This document shows, in pieces, positions 1 to 11,411 of a stretch of 64,000 nt of DNA. A program made the position numbers and the translations under genes. The DNA comes from Linderina pennispora (lineage: Eukaryota; Kickxellomycota; Kickxellomycetes; Kickxellales; Kickxellaceae), in contig NW_024468260.1 in NCBI RefSeq assembly GCF_002104995.1, forward strand, positions 665,004-729,003, written 5' to 3'. The notes beneath the pieces were generated by a model that saw nothing but the letters and a program-made list of their open reading frames with translations, did not search any database and had not been told where the DNA came from. How positions within the stretch are numbered: position 1 is the stretch's first letter; each line of letters starts with the position of its first letter.

Positions 1-3000
1 GCTATGAAGCGGAGACTGGTGTAACTACATTGCTGCGCAGCGTTGTAGCCCGGAGCGGCGGTGCGACAGACATGTCCTCGGATCAGCAGTCGAGTGCCAG
101 CATGCCAATGGCCAGTGGTGTGGCTGCTGGCGATGATTTTGCCAGCACACATATGCGTGCGGCAGAGTTCGACTGGCTGTTGACGCTGTGTCCAGTGCCC
201 GCCAAGTTCCTAGCAAAGCAGCCGATTTCGACCATTGGAAATATCGGAGCTTTGTTAGCAGAATCGCCGGCATCGTTCATACTGTGCCAGCAGCCGGCGT
301 CACCGTACACCAAGCTGGTTGACGATGCCATCCAGCTCTTCGGCCACCTGTTCCCAACTCTTTCGGAGAACGCGCAGCTGACAATCCTCGACGGTCTGGT
401 AATGCGTCTGAACCAGCTGCCGTTCAATTCGCACCGGTATCTTGCGGTTCTGACAAACATCCTGTCTGCACTTTATGCAGCAATGCAAGGCGGTGTATTG
501 GTGCGCCAGGGCCTTATTAGGCTCGCGAAAAATAGGCCTTGCGACGCAGCAGTTTGAGATTGCGCCACGTGTGGCCCGGGCAGTAGTTGAAATGACGCGC
601 GCCGCACTTATCTTGCCGTCTCCCGAACACCGTCTACTGGCTGGTGAGATCATTGGGCATTTGGCGACCTTTACCCGGGATGCATCGACATCATATATGC
701 CATACCTGCTCGAGCATCTGACGAACCAGGCAATTCGATCGCGCGATCGCTTTGCGCGTGCTGGCACTGCGGTTGCCCTCGGCTCTCTATACTCACGCGC
801 AGGATCAATTGTGGCCGGTGGGCTATTGCGCCAGGTAGTAGTTTTGCTGCACTCTCTGGCCAGCGACAAGGACCCTATTGTCCATACGTGGGCAATTTCA
901 GCGCTTGCTGAGGCAGCAATGTCCGCAGGTTTCATGTTTGAGCCCCACGCCCGCGACACGTTCCAGATGGCGCTAAAGTTGTTCCTCAGCGACTCGCACG
1001 CATTCCCGCTATATGCTTCTGCTCAATGGATCCGTGGCAAGGAGCACTCGAGCAATACAGCCACAGACTGTGCCAGCTACGAGCGAGTGCTGCCGCTCCG
1101 GTCGATGATTGACCCAGCTGCGTGGGCCAAGCAGGCCGCGCAGAAACGGCCGGACGGTGCCAAAAACCGCGGTGTGGGCAGTATTGTTGCAACCAGCCGA
1201 GATGCGGCAATCACTCACCCCAACAGCACCACTCACCACGGCAGAAGCGGCGACGAGCAGCGCGATGCAATGGCGGCGGCAGGTACTGGCGGCGAGGGCG
1301 ATTATCAGTATGTGTGTGCGCGCAATGACGTGGATGCCTATGACGCACGGGCCGCGATCGGACACTTGGTCAGTTCGCTCATCCTTGTATTTGGCCCTGA
1401 GTTGCAAGTCGACAATGCGACAAGAGACTCGGTGACTACGCTGCTGAGGCAACTGCACCGCGCACTGCCATCAGTTGGCGTTCCTGTGCCAGCGATGGGA
1501 ACCGGTCTGCAACTGTCGCCGATCGTTGATCCTGATGCGCGCTGGCAGACAGTGGCGGAATTCGTGTTTGCGACCCAGAAGCAGCTGCTGTTCTTCCCCC
1601 CAAAGCAGCCAGAGTTTTTGCCATTGCTGGTGCGCCAGACATTGCGGCCGATGCTGCAGACCCGCCGGACCACATACTACGGCTATTCGTCTTGCGTCCA
1701 CTCGTTCCAGCACGTCGCTGTACTTGCCCTCGACAGCGTGCTGCGTCTCTATGGTGATCGGATCTTTGACTCGTTGGAGTCCAGCCAGGAATATTGGGCT
1801 GATTGGGCCATGGACGATATCGTGTGGGAGTCCCTGGCCCTGCACAACACTATACGAGAGCAGATCAGTGTTTCTGGAACTGAGCGCGACTCGACAACAC
1901 TAATGAATGATCTGCGCAAGCTGGTACATTCGGTTATCGGTCTGATCGTGGACCACGACTACCAGCGCCTTGAGGCATTATGCGCCAAAACCAACGTATG
2001 TTTTGACGAGACTGGCGAAAAGGCACAGGCGATTTGCAACATATTGGACCTGGTCGAGACGCTATGCTCTGTGTTCACGAAGCGCGTGGGTGCGGTTCCG
2101 ACGCTTGGCAGTCGCCGTACTCGCGGAAAAGCCAATTCGGACAGCAAGGGTGCCAAGGTGGACATTACCGAACCAGCTGTGATTGATGACGTGCGGCCAT
2201 TCAACGCCGAAACGAAGAAGCTGGCAATTGCGGCTATAATCGCGATTCTCGATGTCATTGAGCGAGCCCGTCCCACAGCATCGTCACTGAACCTGCCACG
2301 TGGAAGGCGGCACTGGCGCTCGCACCCGCTCATCTCTCTGCTTGCTGACCTGGTGCGTGTCGGCTACATGGCAGCGACTTCGCCAGTGGCAGAGTCTGTA
2401 ACGCTGTGCTGCCTAGGTCTGCATCTGCTGCAGCGCCTGATTGCGCAGTTCTGCGATGTTGAGGATCCTGAGATGCCCGGCGAAGGCATGCCGATCCTGG
2501 CCATCTACCAAGCGCAATTGAACTCTGCGTTTATGCCCGCGCTCAGCAGTGCTGTTGTCGTTGACGCAGGTGTCGCATACAGGAGGCCGTCTATTCTGAA
2601 GCAGGCGGCCATGGGCACCGCAGCTGCATATGTCGTCTCCGGCCTGATCACTGACCGTGGGTCTCTAGTGCGGATTGTACGCTTACTTGCTCCCCAGGCT
2701 GTGCTCCGATCGTCGGCACCGGGGACACCGGGAGCAAAGCACAGGTTTGACGCCAGCAACGATCCCTTGGACACGAGTACGCCGCAGATGCACATTATCA
2801 CCAAGCTTTCGATGCTGCGTACCTGGTCGGTGATTTTGGAGCATGCGGTCAAAACGCGCAGCGACAGTCTTCTCGATATTGTGCAGCTGCACATGCCTGT
2901 ACTGAGCACCATGTGGCTAGACGCAGTCCGCGACACAGCTGTGATCGGTGTCAAACCCCGCGACATACTTGATGAGCTGGGCACGCTCAGCCAGCTCTCC

Positions 3001-5175
3001 AATACCCGTGTGGGCAAGGTTGCTCCTGATGTTGGTCTCGGGCTGAGTCTCGGGCTGGAGTCGACATACCTTGGACTGGTGAACAAATCGCTCAATGTCT
3101 GGTACCGGTACCATTTGCCGCTGTTCTTGAGTTCCCTGTCTATGCTATTAAGCCCAGCGGCCAACGGGAGAGGCAGCCACAAGGTTGTCAGTGTGCTGAA
3201 ATCCGGGTACGATGAGCTCCTTGGACACTTGCAGAACACACTCCCCATCTGCATCCCCAACATCTCAAACCTCCAGCTGCCCTCACAGTCGTCTGTTCTT
3301 CTACTCGGGTTTGTGTTGCAGGAAATCTCGCGACTTTCCGAACTGTCGTTGCGAACCACATTCACCGAACTGCCTCCAGATGACCAGATCGGTAACCTGT
3401 TGATTCAGCCGATTGTTAACAAGCTGGTTGTGGGCGCACTGGGCATTGGTGGTTCAGACCGGAGCTACCAAGGCGACAGCGAAAGCGAACGAATCGCAAG
3501 TCTGGTACAAGCAGGTATTGCTGTGTTTGGACCAACATCGCTGACATCGAATACTGGTGTGAAATGGACATCCGATATCCGCTTGCTCTCGTCGCTGCTA
3601 TCCGCTCTAAGCGCACTTTTGCAGCAGTCAGGCGACCTCAAGTTTGCGGCACTGTTTGCAGCAACTGCTACAGCAGACAAAGCCGCACAGATGTCGTGGC
3701 TGGTCGATGACATTTGGAAGCGGGCGGTGTCGATTCCTTTGCAGCCCCTGTTCATATCGACTGAATGTGGAGATGGATCGCTCGATGAGCAGGATGCTAA
3801 TCCGGCTGCCAAGCAGCAATGTGAAAACCGCCAGATGCGAGTTGATGTTGCTGCGAAAGCGCTGGATGCCGCACGATCTCTACTCGGATGTCTGCGTGCG
3901 ACCAAGCAGCATGGAAGCAGGCACAGCAGCCTAGCACTCTGGCTGTTTGATGGATCCGCTGGTGTCGAACCCGACTCATGCATAGGCTTGCTTGGGCTGT
4001 CCGGTTTTGGCAACTCGGTTCTGGCCGACATGATTGGCGTGTGGAAATTTGCGCAGAGGCCAGGCAGTCGGTGCTATTGAAGGAGGCGCTGGCTCCATGA
4101 TGCTTGCTTCACAATCACTGGCTGTTATCGCTGACATTCTGGCTGAGGCTATCAGCTATAAAATGACAGAATCGGGTGAGTTCCAAAAGTCAGTAGTGTC
4201 GCTTTGGCTCAGGCTGTGGCAGAAATCTGTACTTGCTGCTGGCACACCGCATGTGGCATTCGCGAGCCTTCGTGACTTTGTTGCATGCGTTATGGACAGG
4301 TGCCCCACAGACAATGAAGAGCCTGCTGGTGATATCCTTACCGGGAGCTCCCTCGACAAGAGCCTAGGTCGCAGCGATGCAGTCCAAGTTATTACGGCAG
4401 AAGTCAGCAGTGTGTTGCTGGAGTTGCTTGAGTCGACTGAGACTGATGTCTCTGCCAGATCGCTAGCAGTTGCCGCCATGCTCCTCGCCCACGATCCATC
4501 GGAGTCCGGCCATATCGTTGTTTCCAGCAGTGTGGCTGCCAAGTTCGTGTCTGCGTTCATTGCACAGCTGTCCAGCCACGCACTTACTGGTGCCCTCGAT
4601 GTGCCAGGACATATGGCAGCGCCTAGCAAGAGCACTTTTGTTAGCTCCCCTGCTGTACAGTCGCATATGCCCATGCTTGCCAAGGGCGCAATTCCTCGGC
4701 TAGCTGCTATTGTCGCCCGGAATCTACCCAGCCCACCGACGATTCGCTGGTGATCGACAAGGCTCTGACAGCGTTGGTGATGTTTGCCGCTTACGAGTAC
4801 ACTGAGCCACAGGTATCCGAGTCTGTCATTTCGACAGTACTAATGCTGCTGCTTTCCATGCTGCCAGACAACTGCAGCCGGCTCAATCTTACTCAAATCA
4901 AGATCACCGAGTCGATTCTGAGCCTTGCTGCAGCATCGCCAGCCTCATTCAAGTCGATTCTGCTCAAAATATCGGCCACACAGCTGGTAGCAAAGCGCAG
5001 GCTCGAGGCAGCTATCAGATCCCGCGCTGAGCGTAGCCAGGGCAGCGACGAAAATGACGAACACGTTGAGAGCAACAACAACGATCTGTCTGGTGGAGCG
5101 ACGCCCGCGCTATCACCTGATGACAAGGCGGTGCCTAGTCGGATTGCGCTCAAGAGCGACTTTGCTGGGTTTTAA
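1..5175 (+). CDS. HEAT-repeat protein 5 (HEATR5/Laa1)-like, 5' partial, frame-broken
   Basis: About 1,720 residues of a long alpha-helical HEAT-type protein; the frame is open at base 1, so the N-terminus lies outside the window. HEATR5B/Laa1 proteins are about 2,000 aa and assist AP-1 clathrin-adaptor traffic at the trans-Golgi. Support comes from the repeated amphipathic helices, segments such as TWAISALAEAAMSAGF and VLALDSVLRLYGDRIFDS that resemble HEATR5 repeats, and the length. The reading frame changes near 525 (an A5 run), near 4060 and near 4725, each time by one base, with good helical sequence continuing in the new frame. No other stops interrupt it. The acidic, low-complexity tail (about 5020-5130) ends at TAA 5173-5175. 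Either the assembly has base errors here or the gene is recently broken. The HEATR5 name is moderately secure; a large HEAT-repeat protein is secure. Confidence 0.65.
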
Positions 5176-5753
5176 CAGTGGCTATACTATGTTCCATTAT
5201 TGAAATACTAGTTATTCTGCACAAGCAGCATTCCAATGTATCATGACCTATTATCAGATACCACTGACCATGCTACCCGAAAGGGGCATGCTGGTGGCAG
5301 ACGGATCCCAGCACAGCCACCAGACGGGACTATAAATACGGGAAACTAGACCGGCCATCGTATGATCCGACCCACGGCCTGCAGCTGGGCCATCGCTGTT
5401 GTCTGAACTACCATTCCCAGTCATCTACTATGCCGACGTTAGGGACGGATGCACCGGGTGCACAGCAGTACGAATGCCTTTGAGCTTGCGCGAGATCGAG
5501 ACATTATGCTAAGGGAGTAATGCCATTGTTTGCAGCTGAATCAGGTCGCCCACCTTTACGTGTCTAGTACAAGGAGGTGTGGTCATCAGTCATAATATTG
5601 ACATCGATGCCCTGCCCCAGCCAGCACGCAACAATCACCCTCTATTCAGACAAGTTATTCTGTACCAGCAGTATCCCCGCACACCATCGACCATTGCAGA
5701 TGTAGCAAGTTTCTCATCAGGAGGCTGGTGGGAACATTGGGCATTTTCTCTCC
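5176..5753. other. Convergent intergenic spacer
   Basis: Spacer between the HEAT-repeat gene (+) and the ABC transporter (-). I see no gene. A TATA-like CTATAAATA lies near 5330 but no open frame follows it. Confidence 0.5.
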
Positions 5754-8700
5754 TCAGCAAGTATTTGATGGATCAGCCTTCTCTACTGATTGCTTCACTA
5801 GCTGCGCAAAATGGCTCTCTGGGTCATGGCGCAGGTTGTCTGGGGTTCCGGACTCACAGATCTTGCCATCCTCGACCACCAGGACCATGTCGCTGCCCAG
5901 CGCATTCTCCACCCGGTGTGCAATCGAGATGACAGTGCAGCCAGCAAACTCGTCGCGGATCAGCTGGTGTAGGAGATTGCTGGTCCCACTATCAATGGCT
6001 GCGGTGGACTCATCCAGCACAAGGACCTTTGGGCGCTTCAGTAGTGCCCGTGCCAGGCATATCTGCTGCTGTTGACCAACGCTCCATCCGCTGCCGTTCG
6101 GAAGCACGGGACTGTCAAGAGCAACGTCCGACATGCCGACTGCTATCAGACAGCGTTGGATCTCTGAGTCAGCGTGCTTTCTGAACGGATCCAGGTTGTC
6201 GCGCACAGTGCCAGTCAACAGAACCGATGTCTGCGGCACGACTCCCAGACGGCTGCGCAGAGCGTGTAAGTCAACAGTGCCAATGTCGACGCCATCGATC
6301 AGGATTCTGCCCTCACTGGGCTTGAGCAAGCCAAACAGCGCCATGGCAATGCTCGTCTTGCCCGCCCCCGTCCGTCCAACAACACTGACATGCTGCCCAG
6401 GCCTGATAGTGAACGACATCCCGCTGAGCGCACGCTTGCCATCGACATTGTACCGCGCAGTCACATTGTCAAATACAACCTGCCCCCTCGCTGGCCAACC
6501 CTCACCCACTGGCTCGCACTTTGCTGCATCTGACTGCTCCGTCTTTAGCCTGCTGTAGTGAATGTAGCGCGCAGACTTTGAAAAACCAGTGCGAATCGTG
6601 TAACTTTTGTGCGTTAAGTGCTGGAAGCGCGCCATCTGCAGCGATGTGACCAGCCGGATGGCAACCAGGTGTGAGTGGTTTATTCTTGCACCGCTGCTGA
6701 TACCCAGCACAGTGACTATGTATGCAACATTGAGTGCCATCTCGCGCAGCACCGAGATACTCAGGTCAACCCAGGTGTAAATGAATTCCTCTGACCGCTT
6801 AACACACGAATAGTCATCCATACGCTGGAACATCAGCTCATTGGCATACTGGTGGTTTGAAAACGCTCGGATCGTGGCTGCTCCATCAAGCGACTGCTGG
6901 TACTGCTCCTGGATCTTGGGCTCTGTCTTAGCTATGGCGTCGTTGAAGTTGTCGAGCGGCGTACGGCTGACCTTGATGATGAAGATCATGGCAGCGAGAA
7001 GAACCACCACGGCTGCAGGCATTATCGGGTGGAAACCAAAGACAACCCAGGTCTCAAACAGAAGTTGGATTGAGTGTTTCATGAAATCGCCCACTAGCTC
7101 GGGCAGATCCTCGTCAATAACCTTTTGGCCATCGGTAAACAGCCCAATAATGCGACCAGTGGGCACGGAAGAAAAGAACTGCAGCGATGCGTGTGTGACG
7201 CTGTAAAGCAGATCGCGGTGGGCCTTGACAAACATAGAGCGTCGCCACACAACGTTGGGCCACCAGTATCCTCCAAACTCGACCATGGTTAGAGCTCCCA
7301 GCCAGACCAAGCTGACACCAAAGTGCTCAGTTGTTGGATTGCGCAAAATCGACATCCAGGATACCGCATCTGCATCATCATCGCTGCCTGCACGGGGGAG
7401 GAAGACTGGAAAGGGCTTAGCCAACCACTGCTGCGAGTCTTGAGCGATGAAAAAGTGGGCAGTCACAGTCACAAGCTGGCAGAGAATGAGCGCTACACCA
7501 CATTTGCGAAGCATGTAGCGTGCAGGAATCAAAAACTTATCCATGGCGCTTGCGAACTTGGGCTCATAGCCATCGTGCTCTCGTATATTCGGCTTGTCTC
7601 CACTCGTTCTGTCTTTGGTATGGAGATGAGCACCCATGATTTGAGAGTTGTCTGGTAGTAACTCCAAAGATGAAGCAGGTGATAGGTCTGGCAGTGGCGA
7701 AGTGCTTTCTCTAAATCCTCTTCCGAATTCAACTAATTTGCGCAGTTCGTTGGACTGCGAGATGAGCGTGCCAAATGGGACTGGACTGTGGATCTCGCCG
7801 TCGATAGCCAGGCTGACCGCATCTGCTCGCGCCAACACATTGACCTCGTTGGAGATGATGATACGCGATGTATGCTTGAGCAGGCCTGTTGCACTCGAGA
7901 CAACGTTGGCAAACAGCCGGCTGCCCACATGCACGTCAACCGCTGAGAAAATGTTGTCGAGCAGATACAGCTCAGCCTTAGCATAGACTGCTCGTGCCAG
8001 AGCAATGCGCAGTCGCTGTCCGCCAGACAGTGCGATTCCGTTGTCTCCAACAACCGTCTGGTCGCCATCAGACATCCTGTCAAGGTCGTACTGCAGCTCG
8101 CATACGTCGATGACTCTGGCGTACCACTGGGGGTCAAGGTCCCTGCCGAAAGGTGACATTGGCGCGAATTGTGCTGTTGCTGAGCCACGGCTCCTGCGAC
8201 ACATATGCGATGCCAGAGGATGGTCGAAGCATCGTGCCGCTGATGTGGTCCATTTCGCCGAGGATCGCTGATAGCAGCGACGATTTGCAGGCGCCGACTT
8301 TGCCTGCCACTGCAATCATTTGGCCCGGCTCGCACTTGAAATTGACACGAATAGCGCCTCGGTTTGAGCCTGTGCTGCTGCCTTCTGGTGTGGAAGCTGT
8401 CCGCCATCTGAACACTCCCGAGGATATCTCGACTCTGTACTTTTCGTTGGACTCGCCAGCGGTGTGTGTCCCTTGAGTCTCCAGATCACCAGTTCCGTCA
8501 AGAAGTAGCTTATAAATATACTCGTATGGTAGTTTTGCCGCCCACATTTCATCGAGGATCAATGGGACGTCCTGTATCAGATATACTAGTTCGCGCAGCA
8601 CCGCCTGAACAACATACACGCGCTCAGCTGTAATATGCCCTATGCTCAGCAGTCTGTCGGCACCCGAACCTGCCAGCCCGCTGGCAACCATGCAGCAAAT

Positions 8701-10016
8701 GAACAATGAGGTCGCAGGAATGCCCGAAGTATTGATAACACGCGAAGCCCAGTCCACAGAACATGCAATGCCGTATTGCATGGTAAAAGCGAGCTCCCCG
8801 CCTTCACGCACCGCCTGAATCTGCTGTGCTAAGTGTGACTCCCAGCCGAGCATACGCAATGGAACAACATTCTCAATGAGTTGCGTCAACAGCTCTACGC
8901 GCTTACTTAGCATTGCCTGTGCATTTTTGTATGCTGAATTACGCCAGCGGAAGACGCGGTTGCGCAAGGGGAAGTACATGGCGATGACGATAATGCCAGC
9001 AGCCAATGCCCAGCCAACCTGAAGGTAGAACACATAGAGCGTACATAAAATCCGCACCGGCAGCCATAGGAGCTCACACATGCAGAAAATATGCGTTGCT
9101 AGGTCTTTTGTGCTCTGGAGGCCACATGAATACAAATCTGTACCGTTGCTGGCGGCTACAGCAGCGAGCCCTGGGCGGCGCAGCGCCTGGCAGTGCACCA
9201 TTGCGGTCAGCGCAGTACGCAACCTTAGCGTCACACGGTCCTTCATGTCAATCGAATTCTGCTGCAACAGCGTGCCCACAATCGACATTGTCATGGATAG
9301 TGCCAGGGTCCAGTACGCACCATCAATATCCGGCGTACTCAGCTGGCGCATCAGGTGCGAGGTAACCAAGGGCGTTGCCAGCGCGTGTGCGCTTAAGCAG
9401 AAAACACAGGGAGCTGACCAGAAAGGCATCCAAGGCAAATACCCACAGAATTGCCATGGCCAGCGACCGCCGCCCGCTGGCAAGCTCATCCTGCCAGTGC
9501 TTTTGGAGCTGCGTAAATGTGTTTTCCACCTGGAGGTGCGCTGGCAGCGCTACTGGGGTTGCCTGGCGTATCAGTGCTCACCAGCCGGCGGAGCACCCAG
9601 CTGTACGTGACAAGTGACAGGAATGACTCGCACTCCTCAGGACAGTACTCGCGCCCATTGTTGTCCGGCCGTTCCTGCGCACTGTGGGACAGCTGGTGCT
9701 GCATCCAGCACAGCCATAGGTCGAACGCAAGGCGAGCTGCAGCAGATACGGGCTTGACACCTTCCGTTTTCAGCAAGTGCATGGCTCGGTATGCCGATGC
9801 TGCCAGCGAGAATGCTATCAGCGAGCGCACAGCAAGGTGAGAGGACAGCACACTGCCTGACATTCCAGGTTGGAAGTTCCTGCGTGCTGGGAGAATGCCT
9901 TGGATGCAGAGCAGCATGATGACGCCAACTCGGATGACGATGGGGATTGTCGCGGCCAGATTTGGTGTCAGAGCCAGCCACGCATAGGCAATCTCCGCAA
10001 CGACAGCAGACGACAT
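5754..10016 (-). CDS. ABCC/MRP-type ABC transporter, frame-broken
   Basis: Full-length ABCC (multidrug-resistance-associated) exporter of about 1,400 aa: N-terminal helices, TMD1, NBD1, TMD2, NBD2. These proteins pump conjugates or drugs across the vacuolar or plasma membrane using ATP. NBD1 has signature LSGGQRLRIALARA and Walker B ending LLDN. NBD2 has Walker A GRTGAGKTS, the ABCC-type C-motif SVGQQQQ and Walker B VLVLDES. In NBD1 the Walker A reads GKVGACKSS, a Cys replacing the conserved Gly before Lys. One-base frame changes occur near 9535, 9420 and 8145; at 8145 an extra C after ACCTTT separates NVTF from GRDLDPQWY. The start chosen is ATG at 10016, the first Met of the open N-terminal frame; the N-terminal helical domain looks short. 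Family assignment is secure; whether it is functional is not. Confidence 0.85.
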
Positions 10017-10926
10017 TGTGAAAACCAGCAGTTGCTACAGAGAGTCACCGCATGTATGAGCAATGACGAAAAGGAGAAGAAAATGTTGGTGAGCACCAGC
10101 TGTGGTACCCGTCGATATATGCTTTCTTAGGATGCCATTACTTGCCATTGCGCCGTGGTTCAATTGTCTGGTCTGCCACGAATCTTGCCGGTGCGGAGCT
10201 GAGAAGCACACGGGACTCCAATCGCCATATGCGGCACTGCTTCAATGAGATAATTCATAAGATTTGCTGTGAGAGACGAGAAAAGGCTGTGGGCAGGAGA
10301 GGCAGCGAGAACGAGTAGCGCAATTGTGGTGAAAAGGTGAGAGATACGGAGAAAGGAAGATATCTTATAAATAGAATTGCGTGTAGAGTGCTTCGGGGAG
10401 CGAAGGACAAGAACCATTCCAGGCGCAGCGCTTTTTTGCAGAAAAAGGGTACGGCCTGCTATTCATACAACAGGAAAGCAGAAAGCAGAGAAATAAGAGG
10501 GCAATAGGTGGGCAGCCGGGTGCATGCTAATACAGGCGGATTGCACCGACAAAGTGTCAGAAGGGTAGGGACCGAGCACAAGAATCGGGTGTGCCCAAGC
10601 GTACCTTGTCTGCTACTCGGGTTCCGGTGTCATAAGAAATACCCGTCATAGGTGGGGATAGAAACAAGGGCAACAAGAGATGTGTCCAAGACCCCAAAAG
10701 GGAGACAAGCTGTGCCGCCATCATTTAAGGCATGTGCAATTTACCTCCGTCGAAAGTGTACAGCATGGACGGCGTGACCGGCACGCGAAAAAAAATCCAT
10801 GCCGCAATCATGCTGGTCATGCTGCTTCTCTGATAGAGGAGCCAGCCTGTTTGCTGTATCCATACGAACTGCTTTGATAAATTGAGATAAAAAAAACCAT
10901 TACCCTCAAGAAAGAGGGGCAGCAGC
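10017..10926. other. Intergenic region upstream of the ABC gene
   Basis: No convincing gene. It should hold the promoter of the minus-strand ABC transporter. A TATA-like TTATAAATA occurs near 10364 on the plus strand, with no supported gene attached. Confidence 0.45.
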
Positions 10927-10931
10927 AAAAA
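10927..10931 (-). terminator. RNA polymerase III terminator of tRNA-Pro
   Basis: A T5 run on the minus strand directly after the 3' end of the tRNA, the usual Pol III stop signal. Confidence 0.7.
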
Positions 10932-10933
10932 GT

Positions 10934-11005
10934 GGGCTTGGCCGGGAATTGAACCCGGGACCTCTCGCACCCGAAGCGAGAATCATACTACTAGACCACC
11001 AAGCC
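10934..11005 (-). tRNA. tRNA-Pro (anticodon CGG)
   Basis: A 72-nt cloverleaf on the minus strand. The acceptor stem GGCTTGG pairs with CCAAGCC and the discriminator is C. The anticodon stem CTCGC/GCGAG encloses loop TTCGGGT, giving anticodon CGG, which reads proline CCG. The T stem CCGGG/CCCGG encloses TTCAATT. A-box (TGGTCTAGTAG) and B-box (GGTTCAATTCC) are intact. No intron is present. It lies about 400 bp from the 3' end of the Fanzor relic. Confidence 0.95.
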
Positions 11006-11411
11006 CGAGGCGCTTAAACCAGATAATCTGATTGGTCGATCAACCTTCTGGCCGACGAGTTTAGAAAAAGCGTAATATGGAGGGTAGAGCTGCATATTAT
11101 CAAGTTTACGTTCTTCTGTTGGGGATGATAGCGCACTATCCGTGGTAACAGATCCATTTCCATCAAAATACCACAAATTGGTGATATCTCTGCCAATGTA
11201 AGCTGACATTAAAACCATTTGCTGCTGAAACCCCTTGTGCAAATATATACTATTTCATACAAGAATTGCTCTGCTCGCGATGCGAGCTCGGCTGCTAGTC
11301 AGCATGAGTTGACACGTCGATAAGGGCATCACGGCGAACCGATCATTTGAACGTGTCGGATGGCTGCTGGTGCAATGTCGATCATGGACATCTCCCACCT
11401 TGGTGGCCTGC
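11006..11411. other. Spacer between tRNA-Pro and the Fanzor relic
   Basis: About 400 bp with no recognised gene. A minus-strand open frame runs from 11242 into the tRNA and has no recognisable motif. In TnpB/Fanzor systems the guide RNA lies just 3' of the nuclease gene, so 11300-11411 is where one would look. No conserved structure can be called by eye. Confidence 0.4.

Noticed and set aside
10991..11242. 83-codon minus-strand frame overlapping the tRNA
   Set aside because: It runs through the tRNA gene and has no recognisable motif.
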